Below, one piece after another: positions 7,406 to 16,592 of a stretch of DNA of 64,000 bases. Position 1 is the stretch's first letter, and the number at the start of each line of letters is the position of its first letter. The notes below the pieces were generated by a model. That model did not search any database. It saw only the letters and a program-made list of their open reading frames with translations, and had not been told where the DNA came from. Source of the DNA: Variovorax sp. PCZ-1 (lineage in GTDB: Bacteria > Pseudomonadota > Gammaproteobacteria > Burkholderiales > Burkholderiaceae_C); NCBI RefSeq assembly GCF_018413605.1, contig NZ_JAHCDN010000002.1:612461-676460 (forward strand), written 5' to 3'. A program made the position numbers and the translations under genes.

Positions 7406-8713
7406 TCAAGATATCTTAAAACCTGCTCTCAAAAAGCCACGAAACCTGGCTCTGCCGCCGCGCACTGGCTGATCGGTGAGTTGGTAATCTGGAAAGCGCT
7501 GCAGGAAGCTGGAAACGGCGATACGGCCTTCCAGGCGTGCGAGGGACAGGCCTGCGCATTGGTGGATGCCGTAGCCAAAGGCGAGGTGTTTGTTAGGGCT
7601 TCTGTCCAGCTGGAGCGCATTGGCTTGAGTAAAGACGCTGGGATCACGGTTGGCTGCGCCAATGCACAAAGTCAGTAGCGTGCCAGCTGGATAAGTCTGG
7701 CCACCGAGCTCGAAATCATAGGTTGCGCGGCGGTTGCCAAGCTGGTTGCTGGATTCGAAACGCAGGAATTCGTCGATGGCGGTATCCCATCTTGCTTCAA
7801 TACTCGAATTTCGATCAAAATCAGTGGTTTGCTGGCGTACTTCCTGCGCAGAGTGCTCATGAATTGATAGCAAATACGAAAGTGCTTGAGGATGCTCTTG
7901 CAGGGCGATGAGAGCATTGCCGATCAGATTGGTGGTGGTTTCGTGGCCGGCGTTGAGGATGAAGATGCAGTTTTGCAGCAGCTCGATCTCGGTCAGCTCA
8001 GCTTCGCTTTGGATGAGTCGCGTGAGCACATCATGCTCGGGGTCTCCGGGGTGTTGGCGGCGCTCTTTCACCAAGCCTTGCAGATAGGATTTGAATTCGC
8101 GCACACTGCTGTTTCCCAGCTCTTCTTGCTCTCGTGAAAGCTTGGGCTCGAGCGCGCCAAGGATGGCAAGACTCCAATCGCGCAGAGGTTCGCGGTCTGT
8201 ATGTGGGATGCCCAGCAGATTGCCAATGATTTCCACCGGGATCGCCGAAGCAAAATCTTCGATCAGATCACCATCGCCTTGTTCTTCGATGCGATCCAGC
8301 AGGCCATTGACCAGCGCAATCAAGCCGGCTTCCATCTGAGCGATGGCGCGGCGTGAGAGTGCGCCCATGATGATTTTTCTCACTCGGGTGTGCAGCGGTG
8401 GATCGTTGAAGACGAGGCTGGTGGTGTGGTGCTCGTGCAAAGGCGAACCCGCACCGTACTTCGGCGTAAATTCCGCTTGCTTATCCGAGCTGAAAGTTTG
8501 CGCATCCTTGTAAACACTCACCAAATCCGCATGGCGGGTGAGAAACAAGCTGCCATCAGGCATGCGGCGAATCGGTTCATGCTCACGCAGCCAATCGTAG
8601 ATGGGATAGGGGTTGGCGTAAAACTCTTGCGGCAGATTGCGCAGATCAAAGCTACGAGCGATTTCTTCGGCGCGTTGTGCAGAGAGCGAAGGCGTGATGC
8701 ACGAGATAGACAT
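7406..8713 (-). CDS. cytochrome P450
   Basis: A 435-residue soluble bacterial P450. The I-helix motif AGHETT lies at 255-260, the K-helix ExxR is E315-R318 in EFLRF, and the haem-ligand loop 'FGYGIHQCAG' places the cysteine at about 386. All catalytic landmarks are present. Between the end of the I helix/J helix region and the K helix there is a roughly 20-residue excess (about 281-301, including 'HEHSAQEVRQQTTDFD') encoded by a copy of the 58-bp repeat (7813-7871). The start ATG directly follows another repeat copy (8719-8776). No ferredoxin or reductase gene is adjacent. The substrate is unknown; it follows a Bug solute-binding gene and may act on a compound imported with its help, which is inference. 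Confidence 0.9.
   Translation of the reverse strand: MSISCITPSLSAQRAEEIARSFDLRNLPQEFYANPYPIYDWLREHEPIRRMPDGSLFLTRHADLVSVYKDAQTFSSDKQAEFTPKYGAGSPLHEHHTTSLVFNDPPLHTRVRKIIMGALSRRAIAQMEAGLIALVNGLLDRIEEQGDGDLIEDFASAIPVEIIGNLLGIPHTDREPLRDWSLAILGALEPKLSREQEELGNSSVREFKSYLQGLVKERRQHPGDPEHDVLTRLIQSEAELTEIELLQNCIFILNAGHETTTNLIGNALIALQEHPQALSYLLSIHEHSAQEVRQQTTDFDRNSSIEARWDTAIDEFLRFESSNQLGNRRATYDFELGGQTYPAGTLLTLCIGAANRDPSVFTQANALQLDRSPNKHLAFGYGIHQCAGLSLARLEGRIAVSSFLQRFPDYQLTDQPVRGGRARFRGFLRAGFKIS
7813..7871 (-). repeat. 58-bp palindromic repeat, copy D (inside P450, in frame)
   Basis: Minus strand: GCTATCAATTCATGAGC, then TCTGCGCAG, then ACGCCAGC, ending TGATTTTGATC. It is read in a frame shifted relative to the pepN/trpF copies (GCG-CAG rather than CGC-GCA), giving L-S-x-x-E-H-x-A-Q, shared with the epimerase copy. 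Confidence 0.8.
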
Positions 8714-8718
8714 TTTTT

Positions 8719-8776
8719 GATCAAAATTGGCTGATCGCCGGCATAGATACTGCGCGGATTGCTATTGAATTGATAG
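8719..8776 (-). repeat. 58-bp palindromic repeat, copy E (between Bug gene and P450)
   Basis: One of the best-conserved copies. Minus strand: CTATCAATTCAATAGC, CGCGCAG, CTATGCCGGCGATC and ATTTTGATC. Its left end touches the TGA stop of the Bug gene (8777-8779) and its right end lies 5 bases before the P450 ATG (8711-8713). Confidence 0.9.
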
Positions 8777-9781
8777 TCAATCAGCTTTCACGCGCCCCGA
8801 TGTCATCACAGGTTTCCAGCGGGCGATTTCGCTCGTGATGAGTTGGCCGTAGGCTTCAGGCGTTGTGGGTGTGGCGATAGCGCCTTCTGAATTCAATCGG
8901 GCTCTAAGTGCATCGGAGCTCAGCGCTGAATTGATCTGCGCATTGAGCTTCATCACCACATCGCGTGGCGTGCCTGCAGGCGCGACGACGCCATACCATT
9001 GGTCTGCTTCAAAATCTTTGAGTCCCAGTGCTTCATTCACCGTGGGCAGATCTGGCAGAGCATCCAGCCGCTTGGGCGAAGAGACGGCGAGTGCGCGCAA
9101 TGTGCCTGCCTTGATATGCGTCACGAGCGCGGGAGCGCCTGTGAACATCAGCTGTATTTGCCCGGAGATTAAATCGTTCACAGCTGGCGCCGTGCCGCGA
9201 TAGGGAATATGCACGATGCTCGTGCCCGTCTGCATCTTGAAATACTCGGTGGCCAGGTTGGCCGCGCTGCCATTGCCACCTGAGCCATAGTTCAAACGGC
9301 CAGGGTTAGATTTCAAATAAGCCACGAGCTCACGCAGATTTTTCACGGGCACATTGGGATGCACCACCAACACATTGGGGACGCGCGCAACCCAAGCAAC
9401 GGGCGCGTAATCTTTCACAGGGTCATATGGCAGCTTGGGGTAGAGGCTGGGGTTGACGGCGAGCGTGCCGATGTGTCCCATCATCAACGTGTAGCCATCG
9501 GCATTGGCCTTGGCCGCGCGATCTGCGCCAATGCTGCCGCCTGCGCCGGGCACGTTGTCCACAACGATGCTTTGATTCCACGCTTTGCCCAGCTCTAAGC
9601 TGATAGCCCGCGCCAAGATGTCCGTCGTGCCGCCCGGTGTGAAAGGCACGATCATGCGCACAGGCTTGTTGGGATAAGCCGGGGTGCTTGGGTTGGTTTG
9701 AGCCCAGATTTGGGAGAAAAACAGGGCCATTGCCGGCAAGGATATTGCGCAGCGTGCTATGGATTTGATAGTTATTGGCAT
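8777..9781 (-). CDS. Bug/TctC-family tripartite tricarboxylate transporter substrate-binding protein
   Basis: Periplasmic solute-binding protein of the Bug (TTT) family, 334 residues, with the family hallmarks 'YPNKPVRMIVPFTPGGTTDILAR' near the mature N-terminus, 'VVDNVPGAGGSIGAD' and 'LPYDPVKDYAPV'. It should bind an organic acid. The signal peptide is about 27 residues ending IWA, and residues 4-20 of it (SIARCAISLPAMALF) are encoded by a 58-bp palindromic repeat (9724-9771). The ATG overlaps the LysR stop as TAATG, indicating coupling. No TctA/TctB membrane genes are in the window, as is common for orphan Bug proteins. Placed next to the pmd operon, it may serve aromatic-acid uptake; this is inference. 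Confidence 0.9.
   Translation of the reverse strand: MPITIKSIARCAISLPAMALFFSQIWAQTNPSTPAYPNKPVRMIVPFTPGGTTDILARAISLELGKAWNQSIVVDNVPGAGGSIGADRAAKANADGYTLMMGHIGTLAVNPSLYPKLPYDPVKDYAPVAWVARVPNVLVVHPNVPVKNLRELVAYLKSNPGRLNYGSGGNGSAANLATEYFKMQTGTSIVHIPYRGTAPAVNDLISGQIQLMFTGAPALVTHIKAGTLRALAVSSPKRLDALPDLPTVNEALGLKDFEADQWYGVVAPAGTPRDVVMKLNAQINSALSSDALRARLNSEGAIATPTTPEAYGQLITSEIARWKPVMTSGRVKAD
9724..9771 (-). repeat. 58-bp palindromic repeat, copy F (encodes Bug signal peptide)
   Basis: Minus strand: CTATCAAATCCATAG, CTGCGCA, CCTTGCCGGC and ATGGCCC then TTTT. The GCCGGC core is intact. It is read in the same frame as the pepN and trpF copies and forms the hydrophobic core of a Sec-type signal peptide. 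Confidence 0.8.
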
Positions 9782-10725
9782 TATGTCTGGGTCACGATCA
9801 GAGGTTTGGCCAAGCTGCTGATGAGATCCAACATGGCGCGTTGCGTGAGCGTGCTAGGGCGTTGGGCACTGGTGGCGATCGACAGGCGCGATAGCAAGCC
9901 ATCGATCTGAGCGATCTCAAATCTTTGCATAGCCGCCGTGCCGCCCGAGGCCGACATCACCGCGCTTTGGGGCAATACCGCGCAACCCGCGCCATCAGCC
10001 ACAAGCTCCAATATCGCAGACACGCCGTCAATTTCCAAAGCGATCGTGGGACGCAGCCCAAGATCGCCCAAGCGCGTTTCGACCAAATTGCGAATGGCAT
10101 TCGGGCGTGTGGGAATCACCAGCGGCAAAGCCGCAATACCCTCCAAAGCAACTTTTTCAGTTTTCACTTTTTTGGTCGCACTCACGCCGCGCTGAGCCTT
10201 GACATTCACAGCGGTAGGTTTGACCAAATACAGCGCCTCTTCGAGCAGCGGCACCAGCTCGACATCGGAGGAAGGCATCGCGTTGTAAAGCAAGGCGATG
10301 TCCAGCCGGCCATTGATCAAGGCCTCTTGCATAGCCACGGAGAGGCCTTCACTGATGGCGATCGTCGCCTCAGGCAATTGCTTGCGAAATTCTCGTGTGA
10401 GCGGCACAGCCAGCACGCGCGCCACACTGGTGGGCATGCCCACGGCCACGCGGCCAGACAGCCCGCCACGCACGCGTCCCAAATCTTCCTTCGCTCGCTC
10501 GACCTGATGCAAGATGCCCCGCCCATGCTCGAGCATGAGCTTGCCCGCTTCTGTTGGCACGGCGCCTCGTCCATTGCGGGTGAGCAAGTTTTGCCGCAGC
10601 TCCACTTCGAGCAGACGCACTTGGCGCGAGAGCGCGGGCTGGGCAATGCGCAGCTGCTGAGCGGCTCGCGTGAAGCTACCTAATTCAGCAACGCGGACGA
10701 AATATTCGAGTTGGCGTAAGTCCAT
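9781..10725 (-). CDS. LysR-family transcriptional regulator
   Basis: A 314-residue LTTR. The N-terminal winged HTH is clear: 'MDLRQLEYFVRVAELGSFTRAAQQLRIAQPALSRQVRLLE'. It is followed by a periplasmic-binding-like effector domain from about residue 90. ATG at 10725 is preferred over the upstream ATG at 10761 because MDLRQLEYF is the usual LTTR start. The gene is divergent from the ModA-like gene and pmd operon (10862 onward) and coupled (TAATG) to the Bug gene. It is thus a plausible regulator of aromatic catabolism here, like PmdR in other strains, but effector and targets are inferred only. Confidence 0.9.
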   Translation of the reverse strand: MDLRQLEYFVRVAELGSFTRAAQQLRIAQPALSRQVRLLEVELRQNLLTRNGRGAVPTEAGKLMLEHGRGILHQVERAKEDLGRVRGGLSGRVAVGMPTSVARVLAVPLTREFRKQLPEATIAISEGLSVAMQEALINGRLDIALLYNAMPSSDVELVPLLEEALYLVKPTAVNVKAQRGVSATKKVKTEKVALEGIAALPLVIPTRPNAIRNLVETRLGDLGLRPTIALEIDGVSAILELVADGAGCAVLPQSAVMSASGGTAAMQRFEIAQIDGLLSRLSIATSAQRPSTLTQRAMLDLISSLAKPLIVTQT

Positions 10726-10861
10726 GCCCGCATATTGCGCGCTATTTAACATTTTAGGCATGGGAAAACTACTGATATTGAGCTTATTTATAACTGCTAG
10801 CGGCTATGCCCGTTTCTATGTTTACTTAAAACTGAAAAAATACGCACAAGAAACTCGCATC
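10726..10861. promoter_or_regulatory. divergent regulatory region between LysR and the ModA-like/pmd genes
   Basis: A 136-base AT-rich gap between divergent start codons, where LTTR operators normally sit. I see no unambiguous T-N11-A dyad or sigma-70 pair. A degenerate partial match to the 58-bp repeat (ATAGC, GCGCA, ATGC, GGGC on the minus strand) may lie at about 10726-10755. Confidence 0.4.
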
Positions 10862-11560
10862 ATGATCACTCTCAAAGGCATCTCCTCAATGGCCACCCGC
10901 ACCCTGCTCGCTGAGCTTTGTGCAGCCTATGCCGCGCAAGCAGGTGTTCGCGTTGAGATGGAGTCTGTGGGCGGCGTGGATGCTGCCAAGCGGGTGGCTG
11001 CAGGAGAAGCTTTTGATGTGGTGATCCTTGGCTCAGATGCGATTGATAAGTTGATTGCAGGGGGTCATTTGATGGCTGGTAGCAGAGTTGATATCGTTCA
11101 ATCTCCCATTGCAGTTGCTACTAAAAGCGGAGCGCTTCGCGCAATGATTTCGCCGTCCGCTGCGCTAAAAGCTTCATTAATTGCAGCCAGAAGCATCAGC
11201 TATTCCACTGGGCCCAGTGGCGTGTATCTCGCTGGGCTTTTTGAAAAAATGGGCATTGCCGAACAACTCAAAGCCAAGACCATCGTGCCTGCGCCAGGCG
11301 TTCCTGTGGGCAGCTTGGTGGCCAAGGGCGAGGTGGAGCTGGGCTTTCAGCAGCTCTCCGAACTGATCAATATCGAAGGTATTGATGTGCTGGGCACATT
11401 GCCCGACGAAGTGGCCTACATCACCACATTCAGCGCAGGTCTTCCCAGCAAGGCATCATCCGAGTCTGCAGCAGCGGCTCAGCAATTTCTAGCTTTCCTC
11501 AACTCTGCTCAAGCCATTCCCATCAAACAATCACAAGGCATGACCTCCATCCCCAATTAA
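10862..11560 (+). CDS. ModA-like substrate-binding-domain protein
   Basis: A 232-residue protein of the molybdate-binding-like type II periplasmic binding fold: 'LKGISSMATRTLLAELCAAY', 'VGGVDAAKRVAAGEAFDVVILG', 'YSTGPSGVYLAGLFEKMGI' and 'KGEVELGFQQLSELI' are typical. From ATG 10862 no signal peptide is present, so it would be cytoplasmic unless the start is upstream. An in-frame ATG at 10760 would add a hydrophobic stretch, but it leaves almost no room for promoters. Proteins of this kind occur beside aromatic-degradation operons in Burkholderiales; a role as ligand sensor or binding protein is possible. It occupies the position where Comamonas carries pmdU and pmdK. Function unknown. Confidence 0.75.
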   Translation: MITLKGISSMATRTLLAELCAAYAAQAGVRVEMESVGGVDAAKRVAAGEAFDVVILGSDAIDKLIAGGHLMAGSRVDIVQSPIAVATKSGALRAMISPSAALKASLIAARSISYSTGPSGVYLAGLFEKMGIAEQLKAKTIVPAPGVPVGSLVAKGEVELGFQQLSELINIEGIDVLGTLPDEVAYITTFSAGLPSKASSESAAAAQQFLAFLNSAQAIPIKQSQGMTSIPN

Positions 11561-11599
11561 ATGGGGTCAGATCACATTTAATTTATTCCTTCTCGAACC

Positions 11600-12634
11600 A
11601 TGAGCCTCATCATCGACTGCCACGGCCACTACACCACCGCTCCCAAAGCGCTGGAGACTTGGCGCAACGCGCAAATCGCCGGTATCAAAGACGCTTCCTT
11701 GATGCCTAAGGCTGCGGATTTAAAAATCTCTGATGACGACATCAAAGAGACCATCCTCGCCAACCAACTCAAGCTCATGAAAGAGCGCGGCAACGACATG
11801 ACGCTCTTCTCGCCCCGTGCGAGCTTCATGGCTCATCACATTGGTGATTTCAATGTGTCCAGCACTTGGGCGGCGATTTGCAATGAGCTGTGCTATCGCG
11901 TAGCTACTTTGTTTCCAGACAACTTCGTGCCCGTGGCGATGTTGCCGCAGTCTCCGGGCGTTGACCCGAAAACTTGTATTCCAGAGCTAGAAAAATGCGT
12001 CAACGTTTACGGCGCAGTCGGCATCAATTTGAACCCTGACCCCAGCGGTGGGCACTGGACATCGCCGCCCCTCACCGATAAACACTGGTATCCGATCTAC
12101 GAAAAAATGGTCGAATACGATTTGCCCGCGATGATTCATGTGAGCACGAGCTGCAATGCCTGTTTTCACACCACGGGCGCGCATTATTTGAATGCGGACA
12201 CAACGGCTTTCATGCAGTGTCTCAGCGGCGATCTCTTCAAAGATTTCCCTACTTTGAAGTTCCTCATTCCTCATGGCGGCGGTGCAGTGCCCTACCACTG
12301 GGGGCGTTTCAGAGGCCTCGCGCAAGAGATGAAGAAGCCTTTGCTGGAAGAGCATTTGCTGAACAACATCTTCTTCGATACCTGCGTCTATCATCAGCCT
12401 GGTATTGACTTGCTCAACAAAGTCATCCCCGTGAAAAACGTGCTATTTGCCAGCGAGATGATTGGCGCAGTGCGCGGTATTGATCCGCAAACCGGGCATT
12501 ACTACGACGACACCAAGCGCTATATCGACGCATCGACTCAGCTCAGCGCATCAGACAAAGCTGCGATTTTTGAAGGCAACACGCGCCGCGTGTTTTCTCG
12601 CCTGGATACGCGATTGAAGAAACAAGGGAAATAA
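11600..12634 (+). CDS. pmdE: 4-oxalomesaconate hydratase (LigJ/PmdE type)
   Basis: Hydrates 4-oxalomesaconate to 4-carboxy-4-hydroxy-2-oxoadipate in the protocatechuate 4,5-cleavage pathway; cytoplasmic. The 344-residue protein is an amidohydrolase-superfamily member: '[18 protein letters not shown]' holds the first metal-binding HxH, '[16 protein letters not shown]' the later histidine, and '[25 protein letters not shown]' the C-terminal region distinctive for the LigJ group. It is the first gene of a tight series whose order matches Comamonas pmdEFDABC. The next gene starts 2 bases after its stop. Confidence 0.93.
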   Translation: MSLIIDCHGHYTTAPKALETWRNAQIAGIKDASLMPKAADLKISDDDIKETILANQLKLMKERGNDMTLFSPRASFMAHHIGDFNVSSTWAAICNELCYRVATLFPDNFVPVAMLPQSPGVDPKTCIPELEKCVNVYGAVGINLNPDPSGGHWTSPPLTDKHWYPIYEKMVEYDLPAMIHVSTSCNACFHTTGAHYLNADTTAFMQCLSGDLFKDFPTLKFLIPHGGGAVPYHWGRFRGLAQEMKKPLLEEHLLNNIFFDTCVYHQPGIDLLNKVIPVKNVLFASEMIGAVRGIDPQTGHYYDDTKRYIDASTQLSASDKAAIFEGNTRRVFSRLDTRLKKQGK

Positions 12635-12636
12635 TC

Positions 12637-13320
12637 ATGTTTGAACTCGGCGTTGTTTACCGCAACATCACCCGCGCAGATCGCGCAGCCACTGATGCAC
12701 TCGCTGCTTTAGGAAGCGCAACCGTCCACGAAGCTATGGGGCGTGTTGGTCTCATGAAGCCCTACATGCGCCCGATTTACAGCGGCGCGCAAACCAGCGG
12801 CACGGCAGTCACCGTGCTCCTTCATCCCGGCGACAACTGGATGATGCATGTCGTCGCAGAGCAAATCCAGCTCGGCGATATCGTGGTGGCAGCCATCACT
12901 GCCGATTGCACCGATGGTTATTTCGGCGATTTGCTCGCCACCAGCTTCCAAGCGCGCGGCGCGAGAGGCCTCATCATCGATGCAGGCGTGCGCGACGTGA
13001 AAACGTTGAAAGAAATGAACTTCCCCGTCTGGAGCAAAGCCATCAGCAGCAAAGGTACGATCAAGGCGACTCTCGGCTCGGTGAATATCCCCGTCGTGTG
13101 CGCAGGCATGAGCGTGCAGCCGGGCGATGCCGTGGTGGCTGATGATGATGGCATCGTCGTCGTGCCCAAAGCCATGGTGCAAAAGACGCTTGAAGCAGCG
13201 CAAGCGCGCGAAGCCAATGAAGGCGAAAAGCGCAACAAACTGGCCAGCGGCATTCTCGGTTTGGACATGTACAACATGCGACCAGCGCTTGAAAAAGCCG
13301 GTTTGAAATATATTGATTGA
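12637..13320 (+). CDS. pmdF: 4-carboxy-4-hydroxy-2-oxoadipate aldolase / oxaloacetate decarboxylase
   Basis: Cleaves 4-carboxy-4-hydroxy-2-oxoadipate to pyruvate and oxaloacetate, the last step of the meta-cleavage route. The 227-residue protein has the RraA-like fold of class II HMG/CHA aldolases: '[13 protein letters not shown]', '[22 protein letters not shown]', '[29 protein letters not shown]' and '[18 protein letters not shown]'. The G-D-L-L-A...R-D pattern carries the substrate and metal-binding residues. It follows pmdE by 2 bases, with AAGGGA in the end of pmdE as ribosome binding site, and precedes pmdD by 4 bases. Confidence 0.93.
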   Translation: MFELGVVYRNITRADRAATDALAALGSATVHEAMGRVGLMKPYMRPIYSGAQTSGTAVTVLLHPGDNWMMHVVAEQIQLGDIVVAAITADCTDGYFGDLLATSFQARGARGLIIDAGVRDVKTLKEMNFPVWSKAISSKGTIKATLGSVNIPVVCAGMSVQPGDAVVADDDGIVVVPKAMVQKTLEAAQAREANEGEKRNKLASGILGLDMYNMRPALEKAGLKYID

Positions 13321-13324
13321 CCCT

Positions 13325-14257
13325 ATGAGCAAAGTCACAACAGGTGATTTCACCAAAACTGCTGGCTGGCTCGATTGGTACGCGGGCCCAGCTAAACCGC
13401 GCTTCTCTTTGCCCGCAGGCGCAGTGGATGCGCATTGCCATGTGTTTGGCCCCGGCGCAGAATTTCCTTATGCGCCAGAGCGCAAGTACACGCCCTGCGA
13501 TGCTTCCAAAGCTCAGCTCTTTGCTCTGCGCGACCACTTGGGTTTCAGCCGAAATGTGATCGTGCAAGCCACTTGCCACGGCGCAGACAATCGCGCTCTT
13601 GTCGATGCTTGCCGTGCATCTGGCGGCAAAGCACGCGGCGTGGCGACTGTCAAGCGCAGCATTTCAGATCAAGAGCTGCAGGACCTGCATGCAGCAGGCG
13701 TTCGCGGTGTGCGTTTCAATTTTGTGAAGCGCCTAGTCGATTTCACACCGAAAGACGAGCTTTTAGAAATCGCGAATCGCATCAAGCCGCTGGGTTGGCA
13801 TGTGGTGATCTATTTTGAAGCAGTGGATTTGCCCGAGCTGTGGGATTTCTTCACTGCCTTGCCTACAACGGTGGTGGTCGATCACATGGGGCGACCCGAT
13901 GTGAGCAAGCCCATCGACGGCGCAGAGTTCGCGCTCTTCATGAAATTCATGCGTGAGCATGAAAATGTGTGGAGCAAGGTGAGCTGCCCCGAGCGCTTGA
14001 GCTTGCTTGGCCCCAAAGCTTTGAATGGCGAACAGAATGCGTACCAAGATGTGATCCCGTTCGCTCGCCAAGTGGTGGAGACCTTTCCAGACCGCGTGCT
14101 TTGGGGCACCGATTGGCCGCACCCGAATTTGAAAGACCATATGCCAGATGACGGCCTCTTGGTCGATTTCATCCCGCACATCGCCCGCACGCCTGAACTG
14201 CAAAAAAAGCTTCTGGTGGACAATCCAATGCGCCTGTATTGGCCAGAGGAAAACTAA
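13325..14257 (+). CDS. pmdD: 2-pyrone-4,6-dicarboxylate hydrolase (LigI/PmdD)
   Basis: Opens 2-pyrone-4,6-dicarboxylate to 4-oxalomesaconate/4-carboxy-2-hydroxymuconate. The 310-residue amidohydrolase has 'GAVDAHCHVFGP' (metal-independent HxH site), 'VIVQATCHGADNRALVDACR', 'VVVDHMGRPD' and 'RVLWGTDWPHPNL', which are the LigI signatures. ATG at 13325 is chosen. A TTG at 13313 overlaps the pmdF stop but would add only ISDP-like residues without similarity. pmdA begins one base after the stop. Confidence 0.95.
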   Translation: MSKVTTGDFTKTAGWLDWYAGPAKPRFSLPAGAVDAHCHVFGPGAEFPYAPERKYTPCDASKAQLFALRDHLGFSRNVIVQATCHGADNRALVDACRASGGKARGVATVKRSISDQELQDLHAAGVRGVRFNFVKRLVDFTPKDELLEIANRIKPLGWHVVIYFEAVDLPELWDFFTALPTTVVVDHMGRPDVSKPIDGAEFALFMKFMREHENVWSKVSCPERLSLLGPKALNGEQNAYQDVIPFARQVVETFPDRVLWGTDWPHPNLKDHMPDDGLLVDFIPHIARTPELQKKLLVDNPMRLYWPEEN

Positions 14258-14258
14258 C

Positions 14259-15571
<1,313 letters not shown>

Positions 15572-15572
15572 T

Positions 15573-16520
15573 ATGACGATCAACGTAGCTCTCGCCGGCG
15601 CAGGCGCTTTTGGTATCAAGCATTTGGATGCTCTCAAACTGATTGACGATGTGAAAGTCATCTCCGTGATTGGCCGTGATTTTGCTAAGACGCAAGAGGT
15701 CGCCGACAAATACGGCATCGCGCATGTCACAGACGAGTTGGCGCAGACTTTGAAAATCAAAGAAGTCGATGCCGTGATCCTCTGCACGCCCACGCAAATG
15801 CACGCCTCGCAAACGCTGGCTTGCCTTGAAGGGGGTAAGCATGTGCAGGTGGAGATTCCGCTATGTGATGTGTATGCCGATGGCGAGAAAGTGGTGCAAG
15901 CGGCCAAAGCCTCCGGCAAGGTGGCGATGTGTGGTCACACGCGGCGCTTTAATCCTTCGCACCAGTATGTGAACCAAAAAATCAAAGCAGGCCAATTCAA
16001 AATCCAGCAAATGGATGTGCAAACCTATTTTTTCCGCCGCACGAATATGAATGCGCTCGGCCAAGCTCGCAGCTGGACGGATCATTTGCTCTGGCATCAC
16101 GCTGCGCACACTGTCGATCTCTTCCAATACCAAACCGGCAGCCAAGTGGTGAAAGCCAACGCGATTCAAGGCCCGATTCACCCTGCTTTAGGCATCGCGA
16201 TGGACATGAGTATTCAGCTGCAAGCTGCCAACGGCGCGATCTGTACGCTTTCCCTAAGCTTCAACAACGACGGGCCACTGGGCACCTTCTTCCGCTACAT
16301 CGGCGACAGCGCCACCTACATCGCCCGCTACGATGACCTCTTCAACGGCAAAGAAGAAAAAATCGACGTGAGCAAAGTGGCGGTCAGCATGAACGGCATT
16401 GAGCTGCAAGACCGAGAATTTATCGCCGCCATCCGCGAAGGTCGTGAGCCCAATGGATCAGTTGCGCAGGTGTTGCCTTGCTATCAAGTGCTCCACAACT
16501 TAGAAAAGCAGTTGAGCTAA
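15573..16520 (+). CDS. pmdC: 4-carboxy-2-hydroxymuconate-6-semialdehyde dehydrogenase
   Basis: NADP-dependent oxidation of the hemiacetal form of the ring-fission product to 2-pyrone-4,6-dicarboxylate. The 315-residue protein is a Gfo/Idh/MocA-family oxidoreductase with N-terminal Rossmann fold 'VALAGAGAFGIKHLDAL', 'DAVILCTPTQMHASQT', 'GKHVQVEIPLCD' (EIP in place of the usual EKP) and 'MCGHTRRFNPSHQYV', as in LigC. It is the last gene of the operon: a copy of the 58-bp repeat begins 1 base after its stop and may help end transcription. Confidence 0.95.
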   Translation: MTINVALAGAGAFGIKHLDALKLIDDVKVISVIGRDFAKTQEVADKYGIAHVTDELAQTLKIKEVDAVILCTPTQMHASQTLACLEGGKHVQVEIPLCDVYADGEKVVQAAKASGKVAMCGHTRRFNPSHQYVNQKIKAGQFKIQQMDVQTYFFRRTNMNALGQARSWTDHLLWHHAAHTVDLFQYQTGSQVVKANAIQGPIHPALGIAMDMSIQLQAANGAICTLSLSFNNDGPLGTFFRYIGDSATYIARYDDLFNGKEEKIDVSKVAVSMNGIELQDREFIAAIREGREPNGSVAQVLPCYQVLHNLEKQLS

Positions 16521-16521
16521 T

Positions 16522-16577
16522 TACTATTAATTTAATAGCATATCACGCAGACTCTATGCCGGCAACAGGCTACTTTT
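16522..16577 (+). repeat. 58-bp palindromic repeat, copy I (between pmdC and aldo-keto reductase)
   Basis: Plus strand: ACTATTAATTTAATAGC, CACGCAGA, CTCTATGCCGGC and GGCTACTTTT. It lies between the pmdC stop and the next start codon, and its right end merges into a TATAAT sequence. Confidence 0.85.
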
Positions 16578-16580
16578 GCC

Positions 16581-16586
16581 TATAAT
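16581..16586 (+). promoter_or_regulatory. putative -10 of aldo-keto reductase gene (possible leaderless mRNA)
   Basis: A perfect TATAAT is followed after 6 bases by the ATG at 16593, so transcription would begin at or within 1-2 bases of the start codon. The repeat's GCCGGC lies exactly 17 bp upstream in the -35 position, although it does not resemble TTGACA. No Shine-Dalgarno fits in between. Confidence 0.5.
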
Positions 16587-16592
16587 TGAGGC

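Noticed and set aside
10726..10755. Degenerate repeat copy at the LysR start
   Set aside because: ATAGC, GCGCA and ATGC occur in order but spacing is compressed and GCCGGC is absent; not counted among the twelve copies.
10760..10861. N-terminal extension of the ModA-like gene that would give a signal-peptide-like hydrophobic stretch
   Set aside because: It would leave only about 34 bases between divergent start codons, and the extension after the hydrophobic part is basic and unlike the family. The normal fold begins at the ATG at 10862.
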